From assembly GCA_025399215.1 (NCBI GenBank), contig MU621093.1:126921-190920 (forward strand): 64,000 bases of DNA, in the 5' to 3' direction. This DNA is from Globomyces pollinis-pini. Taxonomy: Eukaryota > Chytridiomycota > Chytridiomycetes > Rhizophydiales > Globomycetaceae. Position numbers and translations under genes: made by a program. Below, one piece after another: positions 34,587-46,100 of the stretch. The notes beneath the pieces were generated by a model that saw only the letters and a program-made list of their open reading frames with translations, searched no databases and had not been told where the DNA came from. Numbering within the stretch: the first letter of the stretch is position 1; each line of letters opens with the position of its first letter.

Positions 34587-35575
34587 TTAAAACTTAACTA
34601 TTTGTTGGTTGAACAGTTTTTGATTCGCATTTTCCATACATATCAAGTAGTCATCAAGATGCTGCCAAAGAAAAGGTCAAATAACTACCAAAGGTCTGCA
34701 TAGCACCTTAATTTCATTTTCAATCCTCTGATTAATGTGATTTTCAAATGAATGGAATGATTTTTCAAACCTATTTTTTAAGCTCTCATGTTGGAGGTCA
34801 ACGTTCTGCAGAGTTTCTTTGATGATAGAGATGGTAGACATTTGATTTAACTTAAATTGTTGATTGAGGTCCATTATAGACTGATTAATAGGCTTTAGCA
34901 TATCATTGAATAGCGTATGGCTATTTAATTTCATCGCTCCCAGATTTTCGTTAATGTCCAAAATCTGAGCTTTTACATGAACATCATATGATTCAAAGCG
35001 ATTGCTAACATCTGACTTGATATTTTCAAGTAGTGCTTGTTGCATTCTATTGACATTGGATTCCAACATTGCAGAATTTGGTACATCTTTCAATTCTTGT
35101 TTAATCATGGTAAATATTTGGTCTTGATTCAACTTCAAGCTATTTTGAATATGGTTATTGATCAAATACTCTATTTCTGATTTCGTCAATAGTTCTTTGG
35201 TCATGATTTGGTGGTTTTTTTGTACAACTTGTACATCATTGACGATCTTTGATACTTGTGATTGTAAATTTTGATTCACGTTCAATTGAAGCTGCTTATC
35301 ATGAGAATGTTTTTGACAGGATTGAATTTGATTTTCAAGTTTCGATAATCGCTCATTTAAAGAATGATTATTGTTTTTCTCAGTGTCCAATTGTTCATTC
35401 AATTGAATGATTTGCTTTGACATATTTGTAATCATATTCTCAAGAAAAATCATTTTGGACTGTAATACTCTATGGTTAAGATGTTATTGGTTTACTGTTG
35501 AAACATATCTGCATCTCGATGCAGTGCTTGGTGAAATTGAAATCCTTGGTTCCATTCATTTCGCAATTGTAACAT
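34587..35575 (-). CDS. Long coiled-coil protein, function unknown
   Basis: Exons (ascending) 34587-34661, 34689-35469, 35496-35575; 311 aa. The start at 35575 (MLQLRNEWNQGFQFHQ) is joined to the main frame by a 26-nt intron. Nearly the whole protein is Gln/Asn/Lys-rich heptad-like helix (QIIQLNEQLDTEKNNN, LNERLSKLENQIQSC). The last exon depends on a 27-nt intron; without it the frame stops after PLVVI at 34677. No family is recognised. The stop is 35 bp from that of SSZ1, convergent. Confidence 0.7.
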
Positions 35576-35774
35576 GGAAAAGTGATCGTCCTTGGATGTT
35601 ATTGGTGGTAGTGGTTTTTGTGATTCAGAGATCATTGAATAAGGTAAGGTAGACAGTTTCTCTTTTATTTACGTGTTGGATCCACGATTACTTAAAAACT
35701 AGTTGTACATTCAACTTGTACGAAATGTCTTTCATTAATATAAAGAACTTATTATTTTTGTGAAGATTCAATAG

Positions 35775-35837
35775 TATGAGTAAGAATTTCATTGCTATTA
35801 GTAAGAATTTCATTGTTATGAGTAAGAATTTTCGTGG
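35775..35837. repeat. Three 21-bp imperfect tandem repeats
   Basis: Units at 35775-35795, 35796-35816 and 35817-35837 share a tat(g/t)agtaagaattt core. They lie in the 414-bp divergent spacer between the coiled-coil gene and the next gene. Immediately downstream (35936-35997) is an imperfect inverted repeat with aaggaca/tgtcctt outer arms and ctgtgtgac/gtcacacag inner arms. Confidence 0.75.
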
Positions 35838-35989
35838 TATTAACTGATCTAATCAAATAGGATTATGAGTAACACTGTCCTATTGATAATTACCATTTTG
35901 AATAGTCAGAAGGATTGATGGTGGAAGGGGGTGGAAAGGACAGTCTGTGTGACGAGCATCATGTGATGGAACACAGGGTCACACAGTCA

Positions 35990-37766
35990 ATGTCCTTAAT
36001 TAAATTAAATTTTAATGAATTTTTAGCTTCTAAAATGAATGAACAAAAGAGGCAAATCCATAGGATCAAATCAAATCCTAATTACGATTATACAAGAAAC
36101 CAGATTCTCATATTACCCGCTTTTAATCAACTCCGCTTGTTAGATCCAAAAACAAAATATTTTCCAGACTTTGTTCCTCATAATGTTAATGTCATTGGTA
36201 ATTAAGAATCAACATTCTAACTATTATAGGTGTAGACTTTTTAGGAGACAACCAGCTTGATTGTTTGGATTTAGCTTTAACCTACAAATGCCATCAAATG
36301 AAGTTGTTACCTTTACATCCTTCAACTTCACAATTTAGAATACTTAACATTCTGGTTCGCAGATTCAATCAAACAAAGTATAATTTGAAGAAATCAACGT
36401 ATGATTCCGAAAAAGTAATTTTGGAAGCCAATAGAACATCAAACTTAAATATTCCCAACAGACAATGGTAGAAGAATTTACATGCTAATGATGTTTTTAG
36501 GTTTCAAATGATGGCTAGTTTAACAGGCACCTTGTATTTACATCCGAAAACTGCCGATCTTGAAAATTTGCTATTGTCAAAAACTGCATATAGCTATTTC
36601 AAACCATATTCCAACTGGAATAGCACCGATCTTAAAGTGAAAGATGTTAAGAGTGGACACAAACCGATCTTGAAATCTCGACCCAACATATTCGAAAATC
36701 AAAATCGAATCGACTTAGATTGGTTTCAAAAACTAAAATCATTAAAATCAAAACCTTTGATGATTCGAAAAGTATTAAAATTCAAGATTATCTATTATTT
36801 GTTATACCCTCAGACGTATTTGAAAAAATCAAGAAATTTCTCCCTTTATTCTAGAAAGCAAAAAAACATCCCTCCAAAAGATCAATTAAAAGAATTTAAA
36901 CTGTTGAAATTCTCAAACTCCAGGCATTATGATCAAGATGGGGGATCCAACTTGGCACTGGAAGAAAGTTTTGATTATCATCTATTGTTAAAAACACAAG
37001 TCAATTCCATAGATTTATTTCAAGACTCTATCAAAAAGAAACATTCAAAGCAAATAGAAATGAATGATTTCCATTTGCATTTTACTGGCCAAGAGAAAGT
37101 AAAAGCTAATCCATACTCAAAAGTCTCTTTTCATTTTTTGGTTCAAAGACAACAAATTGTTGATGCAGATGTTTGTTTTTGTAAACCTTTACCTAATACT
37201 TTATTAAAAATCGACACAACTGGTAACGTACGGTAATACTAAATGTTTTCTTAGTATCAAACAAACGTATTTTCTTTTTGCCCAATCAAAATGTCATCAA
37301 ATTTTATAATTTGAACCAAATACTTCGTAGATTGTCATTATCCCGGTCATTCTTTATACAGCCCACCAGTCATGAAACGGATAACCCTCTACCAAGTCCT
37401 GATTCGGAGTTATTCAGTGAACTTAGCAATTCCGATCATTTGACGGATAGCTCAGCATGTGACAGTGAGGTGGATCTAGAGCTATCTCAGAAACAAGTGT
37501 ACAAATCTTTCCCGCTTGATAACCTGTCCAGAGTCGAAATCGAATCCGACTCCTTAAAATACAATCCAGCTCTGGATTTCCCATCTTCTAGCCCATACTT
37601 CAATCAGGAGACTATATATCATGATCCGTATGATAACAAAATGTACCATAGAATCAGAACTGATAAGTTTTCCGTTCGTAACCGACAAGTATTACAATTA
37701 GGATCAGTATTGATTGACACTGCTATTGATGTTTATCAATTAGCAAAAAAATTCATTGGACTGTAA
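35990..37766 (+). CDS. Conserved-looking protein of unknown function
   Basis: Exons 35990-36197, 36230-36467, 36501-37222, 37255-37766; 559 aa, with introns of 32-33 nt. No family is recognised. The N-terminus (MSLIKLNFNEFLASKM) is followed by basic stretches, a hydrophobic KFKIIYYLLYPQTYL segment, an acidic Ser-rich region (NSDHLTDSSACDSEVDLELS) and a final helix LIDTAIDVYQLAKKFIGL. An in-frame ATG at 35918 would add 24 residues, but they are encoded by an inverted repeat and look unlike protein, so I chose 35990. Confidence 0.65.
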
Positions 37767-37886
37767 ATATTTATCCCTCTCTTATTTCTCTTATATAATT
37801 CTAATAATAAATCCATTTTTGAATGACAATTGACATTTATTCAATAATTAAAACAACAGAGTTTTTGTATATAACTTGAGGTGATT

Positions 37887-40066
37887 CTATTCCTTTTTAA
37901 TGTTTGCTTTAGAATTTTTGCCAAATAGTGATCTCTTTTGTGATCCATTGGTGGAGGCTGTCTTTGAAGTGCTTGTGGAAGACATATTAGTTGCCAACGA
38001 CTTTTCAGATTTTCCATCTGCTGGAGTTCCATCTGCAGGGAATAGTCCTAAATTTGAAGAACTTCTCAAAAAGTTTAAGCCAGGAAATTTAGACTTTTCC
38101 TTTCTTGACACTAATTCCATGGGTACTTGACTGGAAATCTGTAAGTTTCGCTCCTTTTGCTCAAACATAATTGAATCTGGTGGTTGATCTATGGTTAATT
38201 GAGATTGGAATTACTGAAAATCACATCTAGTGTTGCTTGATCCATTCCAACTCTGGTAGCTAGTTCCATTGGTGTCTCCTCATTATTGTTCAGATTTTGG
38301 ATACTAGAACCTTTATGTATCAAGTAATGAGCAGTTAAACTATGACAATAACTAGCCGCTTCATGTAACGGGGTCCTGTTGTTAAATTCATATTAGGTTT
38401 ACCATCCATTCAATCCCTTGCTATTCACATCAGCGCCAGCCAGTACAAGTGCAATTACTATTTCTATCATTCCTCGTCTGGCGGCAAGGTGTAATGGAGT
38501 ACTTCCAGATGCATCTTTTACGGTGGTCTTTGCCCCTGCTTGAAGTAACAATCGAACCGTACTAACATCTTTGGCCAAAAACAATCCAAAAGATGACTTT
38601 TCTATACTTTTATAGTTGGTACTAAAAGGTTAGAAACTTTGCAGATACTTTTCAAGCAACAGAACCCCTAATGCGTGGTGATCAGCAGCCATAGCCAATT
38701 CATATGGAAAGATTTCCTTACAATCGATGTAGTCTTGTGGGAAAACGATTGGGCCACGTTGGCCGTACTGTCTATATGATTCCTTGAAAGTTCGTGTCAT
38801 TGGGCTGTCTGACGAACTGTTAGCGCTACGATTAGGATGTCCTTTGGAAGACAGATTCAATCTAGTAAGTAGGAAAAAATCGGTCATTGATAAGGTTTGA
38901 TTCAGATTTGCGCCATTTTCTACCAGCAATCGGGCCATTGATTCATTTCCTTGTACACACGCTGTTTGGAGAGGTGTGACTTGATACCATGATATATTTA
39001 CATCAGCTTTCGCCTATTTATAAACGAAAAAAAAACATTACCTTAATCATTACTTTCACCAAACTCATCAAACTCATTGATACAGCAAGCTGAAAGTAAG
39101 AAGGGAATGTGAATTTTTCTTTTCCAGACTGTTGCGCTTTCTTTCCATTTTGTGGTGTCTGTCCCAACACTGCATTATTCACGTTGGTTGGAAACCCTTT
39201 TCCCATCATATAAATACAAAATTCTTCCATTCCATTAACCATTGCATTCAAAAACGCTCTATTTGCTTCAAATGTTCTTTTTTTTAACAATGTTGAATCT
39301 GATAAAAGGTCCAAAAGGTTAATTGCCTCTGAAGTTTGTCGATCAACTATAGCCAAATGAAGAGATAACAAAATTCCTAACAAAATATTAGGGCATAAAA
39401 CGAAATTAAATAGATAACACTTTCAGAAAAGGGAAAACATATCAATAATGATAATAATTGTAGATGGTTAGTTGCAAGATAATCGAAAATAAAGTAGATT
39501 TGTAAATGACCGATACGACAGTAAATTGATAAAGACAAAACATACCCGACCGAGTGCGTTTTTGTTTTTTAGTTCTCAACAAAGCATTAAGTTTGCTCCC
39601 CAATCCAATACGTTTTCCAGCTTTATCGCTTTTTTCTAGAAGGTTATTGATAAAAATTGAGTACGAACGGCATCTTGGACCACCTTGCTTGAAGTGACAC
39701 TATCTTTATTTAACAGATGCCTTTGATTTAAAGCATGTAAGAATTTTCGCTGTAACTTTGGTTTTATATCATTCCTTCTGAATAAGGCAAATTGGTTATT
39801 ATGAATCATTGGGTTTTGATTGGTAGTAGTATCTGAGTCGAGAGCTACGAGATGAGAGAGGTAAAGAATACATTTAGCTGTAAGTAGCTGGTCAGGTTGA
39901 TTAGTGATTCCTACAGTACTGCTTCTTAGTCTTGGACTTTGGTTGAGTTGATTATCAGGAACATAAGATTGCTTTGAAGAATGAGAAATTGACCTCGGTC
40001 TAGCAGGAATCATCGAATCTTTTTTCGGAACTTTTAATAAGACGAATAGGACTTACCCACTTGCAT
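37887..40066 (-). CDS. Ankyrin-repeat protein
   Basis: Exons (ascending): 37887-38188, 38215-38375, 38403-38601, 38638-39013, 39042-39376, 39546-39635, 39665-40030, 40057-40066; 612 aa. The N-third is Ser/Gln-rich and basic (KLNALLRTKKQKRTRS). Ankyrin units are clear from the middle onward: VTPLQTACVQGNESMARLLV, ENGANLNQT, GSTPLHLAARRGMIEIVIAL, AGADVNSKGLNGWTPLHEAA and ETPMELATRVG. The C-tail is Ser/Lys-rich. The first coding exon is only 10 nt, supported by exact frame closure; the Met at 40013 is the fallback start. Intron 39377-39545 is 169 nt, by far the longest here. Partner and role are unknown. Confidence 0.82.
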
Positions 40067-40247
40067 ATTAGAAGGGAATGAAAAGAGTGGAAAATTTAAT
40101 AAACAAAGGAACAAAGGAACCCTGGTGGAAATCCTTACTATTTGTAACCGATATCAAATGATAATTTATAATATAATTTATGGATATCATCAACCGACAT
40201 TGTGATCTGTGGTGTACATTAACCTTTTTACGTGTTTATTATGAATA

Positions 40248-40596
40248 TCACTTTTCATCTAGTCGCAATCGCTTATTGCTTTCCTCTTTCATTTGCTGTT
40301 TCTCCTGTAGTATTTGATCTGCTACTCCTTTGGTATCCTTGATCGGCTGTAGTTGCACCGGTAATGGCTTTCGCTTTAGCAATATAGGTTTCGTTAATTG
40401 CTTAGTTCGTGATGGTCGACTAACGTACGGTCGACTTTCTTTACAATCATATGTCCTGCTGGTTCAAATTTTCAAAAAAAACTTACCAATGTCCCAACTT
40501 TAAGCATTTCTGACATTGTCCTGGCCTGTTTGATACTCCATTTCTGACTCTCTGAAGTTGGCTTAATGAATGAATTGTCCCATTTGGATTGGACAT
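40248..40596 (-). CDS. ZCCHC10-like zinc-knuckle protein
   Basis: Exons (ascending) 40248-40455 and 40487-40596; 105 aa, too fragmented to show as one open frame. The knuckle CQKCLKLGHW plus TYDCK is split by a 31-nt intron and followed by RPYVSRPSRTKQL, the same arrangement as animal ZCCHC10 (CQKCLEFGHWTYEC, then RPSRT). The tail is basic and helical (QILQEKQQMKEESNKRLR). The function of the family is poorly known; RNA binding is presumed. The start codons of this gene and the LDAH-like gene are 40 bp apart, divergent. Confidence 0.85.
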
Positions 40597-40636
40597 TGAA
40601 CTAAAAAGTAAAACAAAAATTTTAACTTTTCCTTAC

Positions 40637-41673
40637 ATGACTGTCACCTTTACCACCCATAATATCATGGTCGATGGTCTGTGGACTCAAACTTATTGCT
40701 GCTCACATTCCTGCTTTTCTAATAATTGGGACACTCCTATTGTAGACTCTTTACTTCCTAGAAATGTTTTGCTGATGATTCCTGGTAATCCCGGTATTGC
40801 CGAATACTACCTACCCTTTTTAACTACTGTAAAGTCGCAGCTAGGTACTATTCTTGTTTGAATTCATCATTTTTAGGTCCAAAGTTGGACATCATTGCTG
40901 TTTCTTATCCAGGTTTTACTGCTAATGATCATGTGCTACTGTCCTTGAAAGAGCAAGTAGATCATAAAATTGCCTTGCTAGATCTATTAATCGATATTTA
41001 TCCGGATAATACTCGCTTCTTCATTGCTGGGCATAGTGTAGGCGCTTATATGGCTCATCAGGTTTGCTCGAGTTGGTTTAACTCCCGATAGATCTTAAAG
41101 GCAAGGCCATATTCAAATATTACCAGAGTCATTTCACTGTTTCCCACTTTACATTCAATGGCAGTGACTCCAAGGGCTAATCAAGTTGCTCCTTTAACGA
41201 ATGCTTTTGTCAGATCTTGTTTAGTTTTAATCGTTTTCTGGCTATCTTTTCTTCCGTCCGCGTTTCTGTTGCCAATTGCCGAATTAGTGGATGGTCAAGG
41301 AGGTGAAGATAAACGACGCATTTTGAGATTAACTGTTCAAAAATATCTGCATTCCAATGTTTTGAATTCTGCATTGTTTTTGGCCAATAATGAATTTAAA
41401 TTAATCAAAGAATTGGATAAGAAGGCAATTGATTCTCATCAAGAACGATACATTATGTACTACTCAAAAACAGATGGATGGACACCACTAGAAGATCATT
41501 ATGAATTGATCAAAAAAGAATTTCCCAAAGTAGATTTACATTTATGTGAACATGATACGGACCATGCCTTTGTAGTATCTGATTCAGAGAGAATGGGGCA
41601 TAAAGTTGTTGAATGGTTGACCCCATTAATATCACTTCCCTTTCATTCAAACAAAATTTCCATCGTTCAATAA
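40637..41673 (+). CDS. Lipid droplet-associated hydrolase (LDAH family)
   Basis: Alpha/beta-hydrolase of lipid droplets; proposed (sterol) ester hydrolase, with debated activity. Exons 40637-40844, 40877-41061, 41092-41673; 324 aa. Oxyanion region LLMIPGNPGIAEYYLPFL, nucleophile elbow FIAGHSVGAYMAHQ (Ser), acidic segment YYSKTDGWTPLEDHY, and late His in DTDHAFVVSDSE. A hydrophobic hairpin (LVLIVFWLSFLPSAFLLPI) fits membrane or droplet association. Introns are 32 and 30 nt. Confidence 0.92.
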
Positions 41674-41833
41674 AATTCAATTTTTATAAAGTCCGATTCA
41701 ACCTCTAAGTATAAACATCACATCTTTGGCTTTACTGTAAGAATGGTTTCCACTGCAAACTCCGGCCGACTCGAAACAGATTTCTCATCCGGCCGGACAT
41801 CATTACACTTGATGAAGTCAGTACAAAGTTACC

Positions 41834-43046
41834 ATGACAAATATCAAATCTCAAGTATCAAATCTTCCAAGTGATTTCCAAAAAATTGTGGTTCATTCAT
41901 TGAATAATGATTTTGATAAAGCTACCAAAATAGTGACTGTCCCATTCAGCAAATTATTGGCTTCCTTAAAACCTAATCAAGTCATTGTTAAATACTCATA
42001 CTTGGGGATTAATGCTTCGGATATTAATTTTACTGCGGGAAGGTTTGTTTTGTGGTATTGATCTAGAAGGTACGATCCAACACTTCAACCTCCATTTGAT
42101 TGCGGATTTGAAGCTTTGGGACAAGTAGTAGTAACTGGAACCAAGACAAAGGTTGCATTAAATCAACCAATAGCAGTCATGTTTGTTTAATTGCTTAACA
42201 CGTAGGAATTATGGCTGTTTTGCTGAGTATCAAATTGTCAGTGAAAGAGCTCTCATTCCCGTCCCTGATGTCAATCCGCAATACCTTGGACTTATTGTTT
42301 CCGGTTTAACATCTGCACTTGCTTTGAAACATCATGGTCAACTGGGAACAAAGGAAACTGTTTTAGTGACAGCTGCAGGTATTTTTAATTTCAGCTAAAG
42401 TTGTCAAGCTGGAGGTGCGGGACAAATAGCTGTGCAATTAGCCAAAATTGCAGGTCATCACGTTATTGGAACCTGTTCTACGGGCAAGGAAAGCTTTTTG
42501 AAATCAATTGGATGTGATCGTGTGATAAACTACAAAACTGAAAATGTGTTGTCGGTCTTGAAAACTGAGTATCCAAAAGGCGTCGACGTTGTATTTGAAT
42601 CTGTTGGTGGTCAAATGTTTCAAACCTGTCTCAAATCACTTGCGATCCGTGGCAGATTGATTATAATTGGTAAATTGAGTGTTATTGACGAAAGGGGCTG
42701 TGAGCAATTACGCGAATGAAGTCAAGAAAGGAGATGCGATGAATGCTTTCAATTGGGACGTTGTTAAAACCAATGCTTTGTTGGGTAAATCTACCACATT
42801 GACTGGATTCTTTTTGAATCACTATGTATCCGAATTTGGTCAGACAATGGCTGAGTTAACAGCATTGACTAAAAATGGTATGAGTTTTGATTTTTTATAC
42901 TAGGAACTCTGAAGCCCACAGTCCACCCAGAATCCTTCAATGGATTATCTAGTGTGTCAGATGCTATTAAATGTATGCATAGTGGAAAGAATATAGGAAA
43001 GTTAGTCGTTTCGTTAACAAGAAACAACCATCCAGCGCGCTTATAA
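41834..43046 (+). CDS. Zinc-independent MDR quinone/enoyl reductase (PTGR3/ZADH2-like)
   Basis: NADPH-dependent reductase of the medium-chain family. Exons 41834-42042, 42070-42180, 42206-42378, 42409-42669, 42695-42877, 42904-43046; 359 aa. Landmarks: [40 protein letters not shown], the cofactor loop [46 protein letters not shown], and the C-terminal GKLVVSL. The order and spacing match mammalian prostaglandin reductase 3. The real substrate is unknown. Introns are 25-30 nt. Confidence 0.92.
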
Positions 43047-43091
43047 GTTTAATAAAGATAATCATCCTATATCAATTCACAATAAGTATTC

Positions 43092-43163
43092 CTTAGTTGG
43101 ATGTGATAAAGAATTTCATAGCGCAATGAGCATAACTCAGTTGGATGTGATGAAGAATTTCAT
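43092..43163. repeat. 28-bp imperfect direct repeat upstream of 5-oxoprolinase
   Basis: Copies at 43092-43119 and 43136-43163 share agttggatgtgat and aagaatttcat with two mismatches, 44 bp apart start to start. They sit just before the ATG at 43186, so they could be promoter or leader elements. Confidence 0.7.
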
Positions 43164-43185
43164 CTTGTGCAAAGTTTACCCTTTA

Positions 43186-46100
43186 ATGACGAATACTGGA
43201 ATTCGTGTTTGTGTTGATCGAGGAGGTAAATACCATGCATAGTATTTAACTATATTTAAGGTAGGCTTTCTTTACTTCTTAATTCAGGTACCTTTACCGA
43301 TGTTATTGCCTTCATCCCTAATCATATTCATCCGAAAGATTCACCAAAACCAAAGGAATTGTTTAGACCTGTAATTGTTAAACTACTATCGGTGGATCCA
43401 AATAATTACAGTGATGCTCCTAGGGAAGGTATCCGACGAGTGTTGGAGATTGCGACTGGAGTCCCTCATCCAAGAAACAAACCTGTGGAGACGAAAAATT
43501 TGGAATTAGTGCGAATGGGAACAACTGTAGCAACTAATGCGCTATTAGAAAGGAAGGGTGAACCGACTGTTCTGGTAATTACCAAAGGATTCAAAGATAT
43601 CTTGCACATTGGAAATCAAGCTAGGCCTAATCTTTTCGATTTATCTATTCAAACACCTGATGTATTATTTGAGCATGTTATTGAATCTGTGGAGAGGTAG
43701 TATTGTACTGAAACTAATATTTAGGGTGACATTAGTTGGGTATTCCTCAACCACTTCAGGAATGAAAAATATTAATATTCCAAAAAACGATAAATCCTTT
43801 GTACAAGGAATTACTGGGGAGTGGGTCAAGATCTTGCAAAAACCAGGTAATACCTGACTGATTAACGAACTAAGATTTGACTACGTTAGAATCTGAACTG
43901 AAGAAAGTGAGAGAAAAAGGAGTTAAGAGTGTTGCTGTCTGTCTTATGCATGCATACACATACCCTGGTATTATGCAGAGTATCTGACTAGTATAGAACA
44001 TGAACATCACATAGAGACGTTGTGCAAAAAGCTGGGATTTGAGAATATTACTTTATCTAGTAAAACTATTCCAATGATTAAATTGGTACCACGAGGAACA
44101 TCTACAACAGCTGACGCTTATTTAACTCCTTGTATACAAAAGTATTTGAACTCTTTCTTTTCTGGGTTTGACCCAGGAATGTTAAACAGCTACAATGGAA
44201 AACCTGCTGTTAAAGTGGAATTTATGCAGAGTGATGGGGGTCTTGTAGATGCGCGAAAATTCAATGGATTCAAGGCTATTCTAAGTGGCCCAGCTGGTGG
44301 TGTTGTAGGGTATGCAGCCACTAGTTGGGAAAAGGGTGGCAAAGCAGTTATTGGATTTGATATGGGCGGTAAAGATTGAGCCAATAATGTTAGGAACAAG
44401 TACTGATGTTTCCAGATTTGGTGGACAATTTGAACATGTTTTTGAAACAGTCACTGCCGGGATTGCTATTCAAGCTCCCCAGTTAGATATTAGTACTGTT
44501 GCAGCTGGTGGTGGTTCTCGTTTGTTTTTCAGAAATGGTATGTTGGTGGTGGGACCAGAAAGTGCCAGTGCGGACCCTGGACCTGCCTGCTATAGAAAGG
44601 GTGGTCCGTTAGCTATAACAGACGCCAACTTGCTTCTTGGGAGACTTGATCCAAACTTTTTCCCGAAAGTATTCAACTTGCTTCCTGACTGTAGATCTTT
44701 GGCAAATCCGAAAAAGATCCACTTGATCCAAATGCAACAAAAATTGCATTCGAAAAAATTGCATCTGAGATAAATTCATTTTTAACCGCTCAGAAATCTG
44801 GTTCGAATAATCGTTTATTAAAATATTAGGAGTCAAACCAATGACAATCGATGAAATCGCGTATGGTTTCATCAAAGTAGCAAATGAGAGCATGTGCCGA
44901 CCAATCAGGGCATTAACGCAAGGAAAAGGCTATAACGCAGCAGATCATATTCTTGCATGCTTTGGAGGTATGGTTCTATTATAATAACCAATGATAGGTG
45001 CTGGAGGGCAGCATGCATTTGCTATAGCCCGGTCTCTAGGGATTAATATGATTCTAATTCATCGATACTCATCTATACTTTCAGCTTATGGCCAGGCATT
45101 AGCTGATGTAGTTCATGAGGTTCAAGAACCAAGTGCATATATTTATTCTGAAAACTCAATGGCAACCATCAAATCCACTGCAAAAAAATTAATCCAGCAA
45201 ACTGAGAAGAGTTTTGCAGAACAAGGTTTCCCAAAGAATCACGTTAAATGTGAACTATACCTAAACCTTCGATATCAAGGAACTGATACAGCAATAATGA
45301 CTTTGAAGCCCGCCGGCGAAAGTGATTGGGACTTTGAAAAAGTATTTTTGGCAAACTATAAACAAGAATTTGGGTTTACTCTCCCAGGTCGAGATATTCT
45401 GATAGATGATATTCGTGTTCGTGGGACTGGGAAAAGTGTTGCAACAGGATCTGATGTTAAGTGGACAGCAGTTCATAAAGATCTTTTATCTCTTAAACGT
45501 ACACCGGTTACTAAATCATCTCATGAATTATCAATTTATTGGGAATCTGTCGGCAGGGTCAACACCCCAGTGTATTTGCTGAAAGATCTTTCTATTGGTA
45601 ATGAAATTCACGGTCCAGCATTGATATTGGATAATACAGCTACTATTGCGGTTGAACCCAACTGCCAAGCTGTTATCACAAAAGAGCATGTTGTTGGATA
45701 TGTGGGAAAGGTTTCCAAAGACATAGATGAGAAAGTTATCAAATGTGACCCAATTTTACTGTCAGTATTTGGTCATAGGTTTATGAGTATTGCAGGTATT
45801 GCCTTCTTTACTTAAACAACAGAGCAAATGGGACGCACACTTCAAAAAACTTCAATATCAACGAATATTAAAGAAAGGTTGGACTTTTCATGTGCTTTAT
45901 TTGGCCCTGATGGCGGATTGGTTGCTAATGGTATTGAAACAGAATACTAACTCAAGCTCCGCATATCCCAGTACACTTAGGTAGCATGCAAGAAGCGGTG
46001 AAGTGGCAAATGAAATTTTTATCGGGTAAGATCAAGGAAGGAGATGTATTACTTACGAACCATCCTGCAGCAGGTGGTTCGCACCTTCCTGATATTACGG

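Noticed and set aside
44609..44893. 94-aa minus-strand frame
   Set aside because: Antisense shadow within the 5-oxoprolinase exons.
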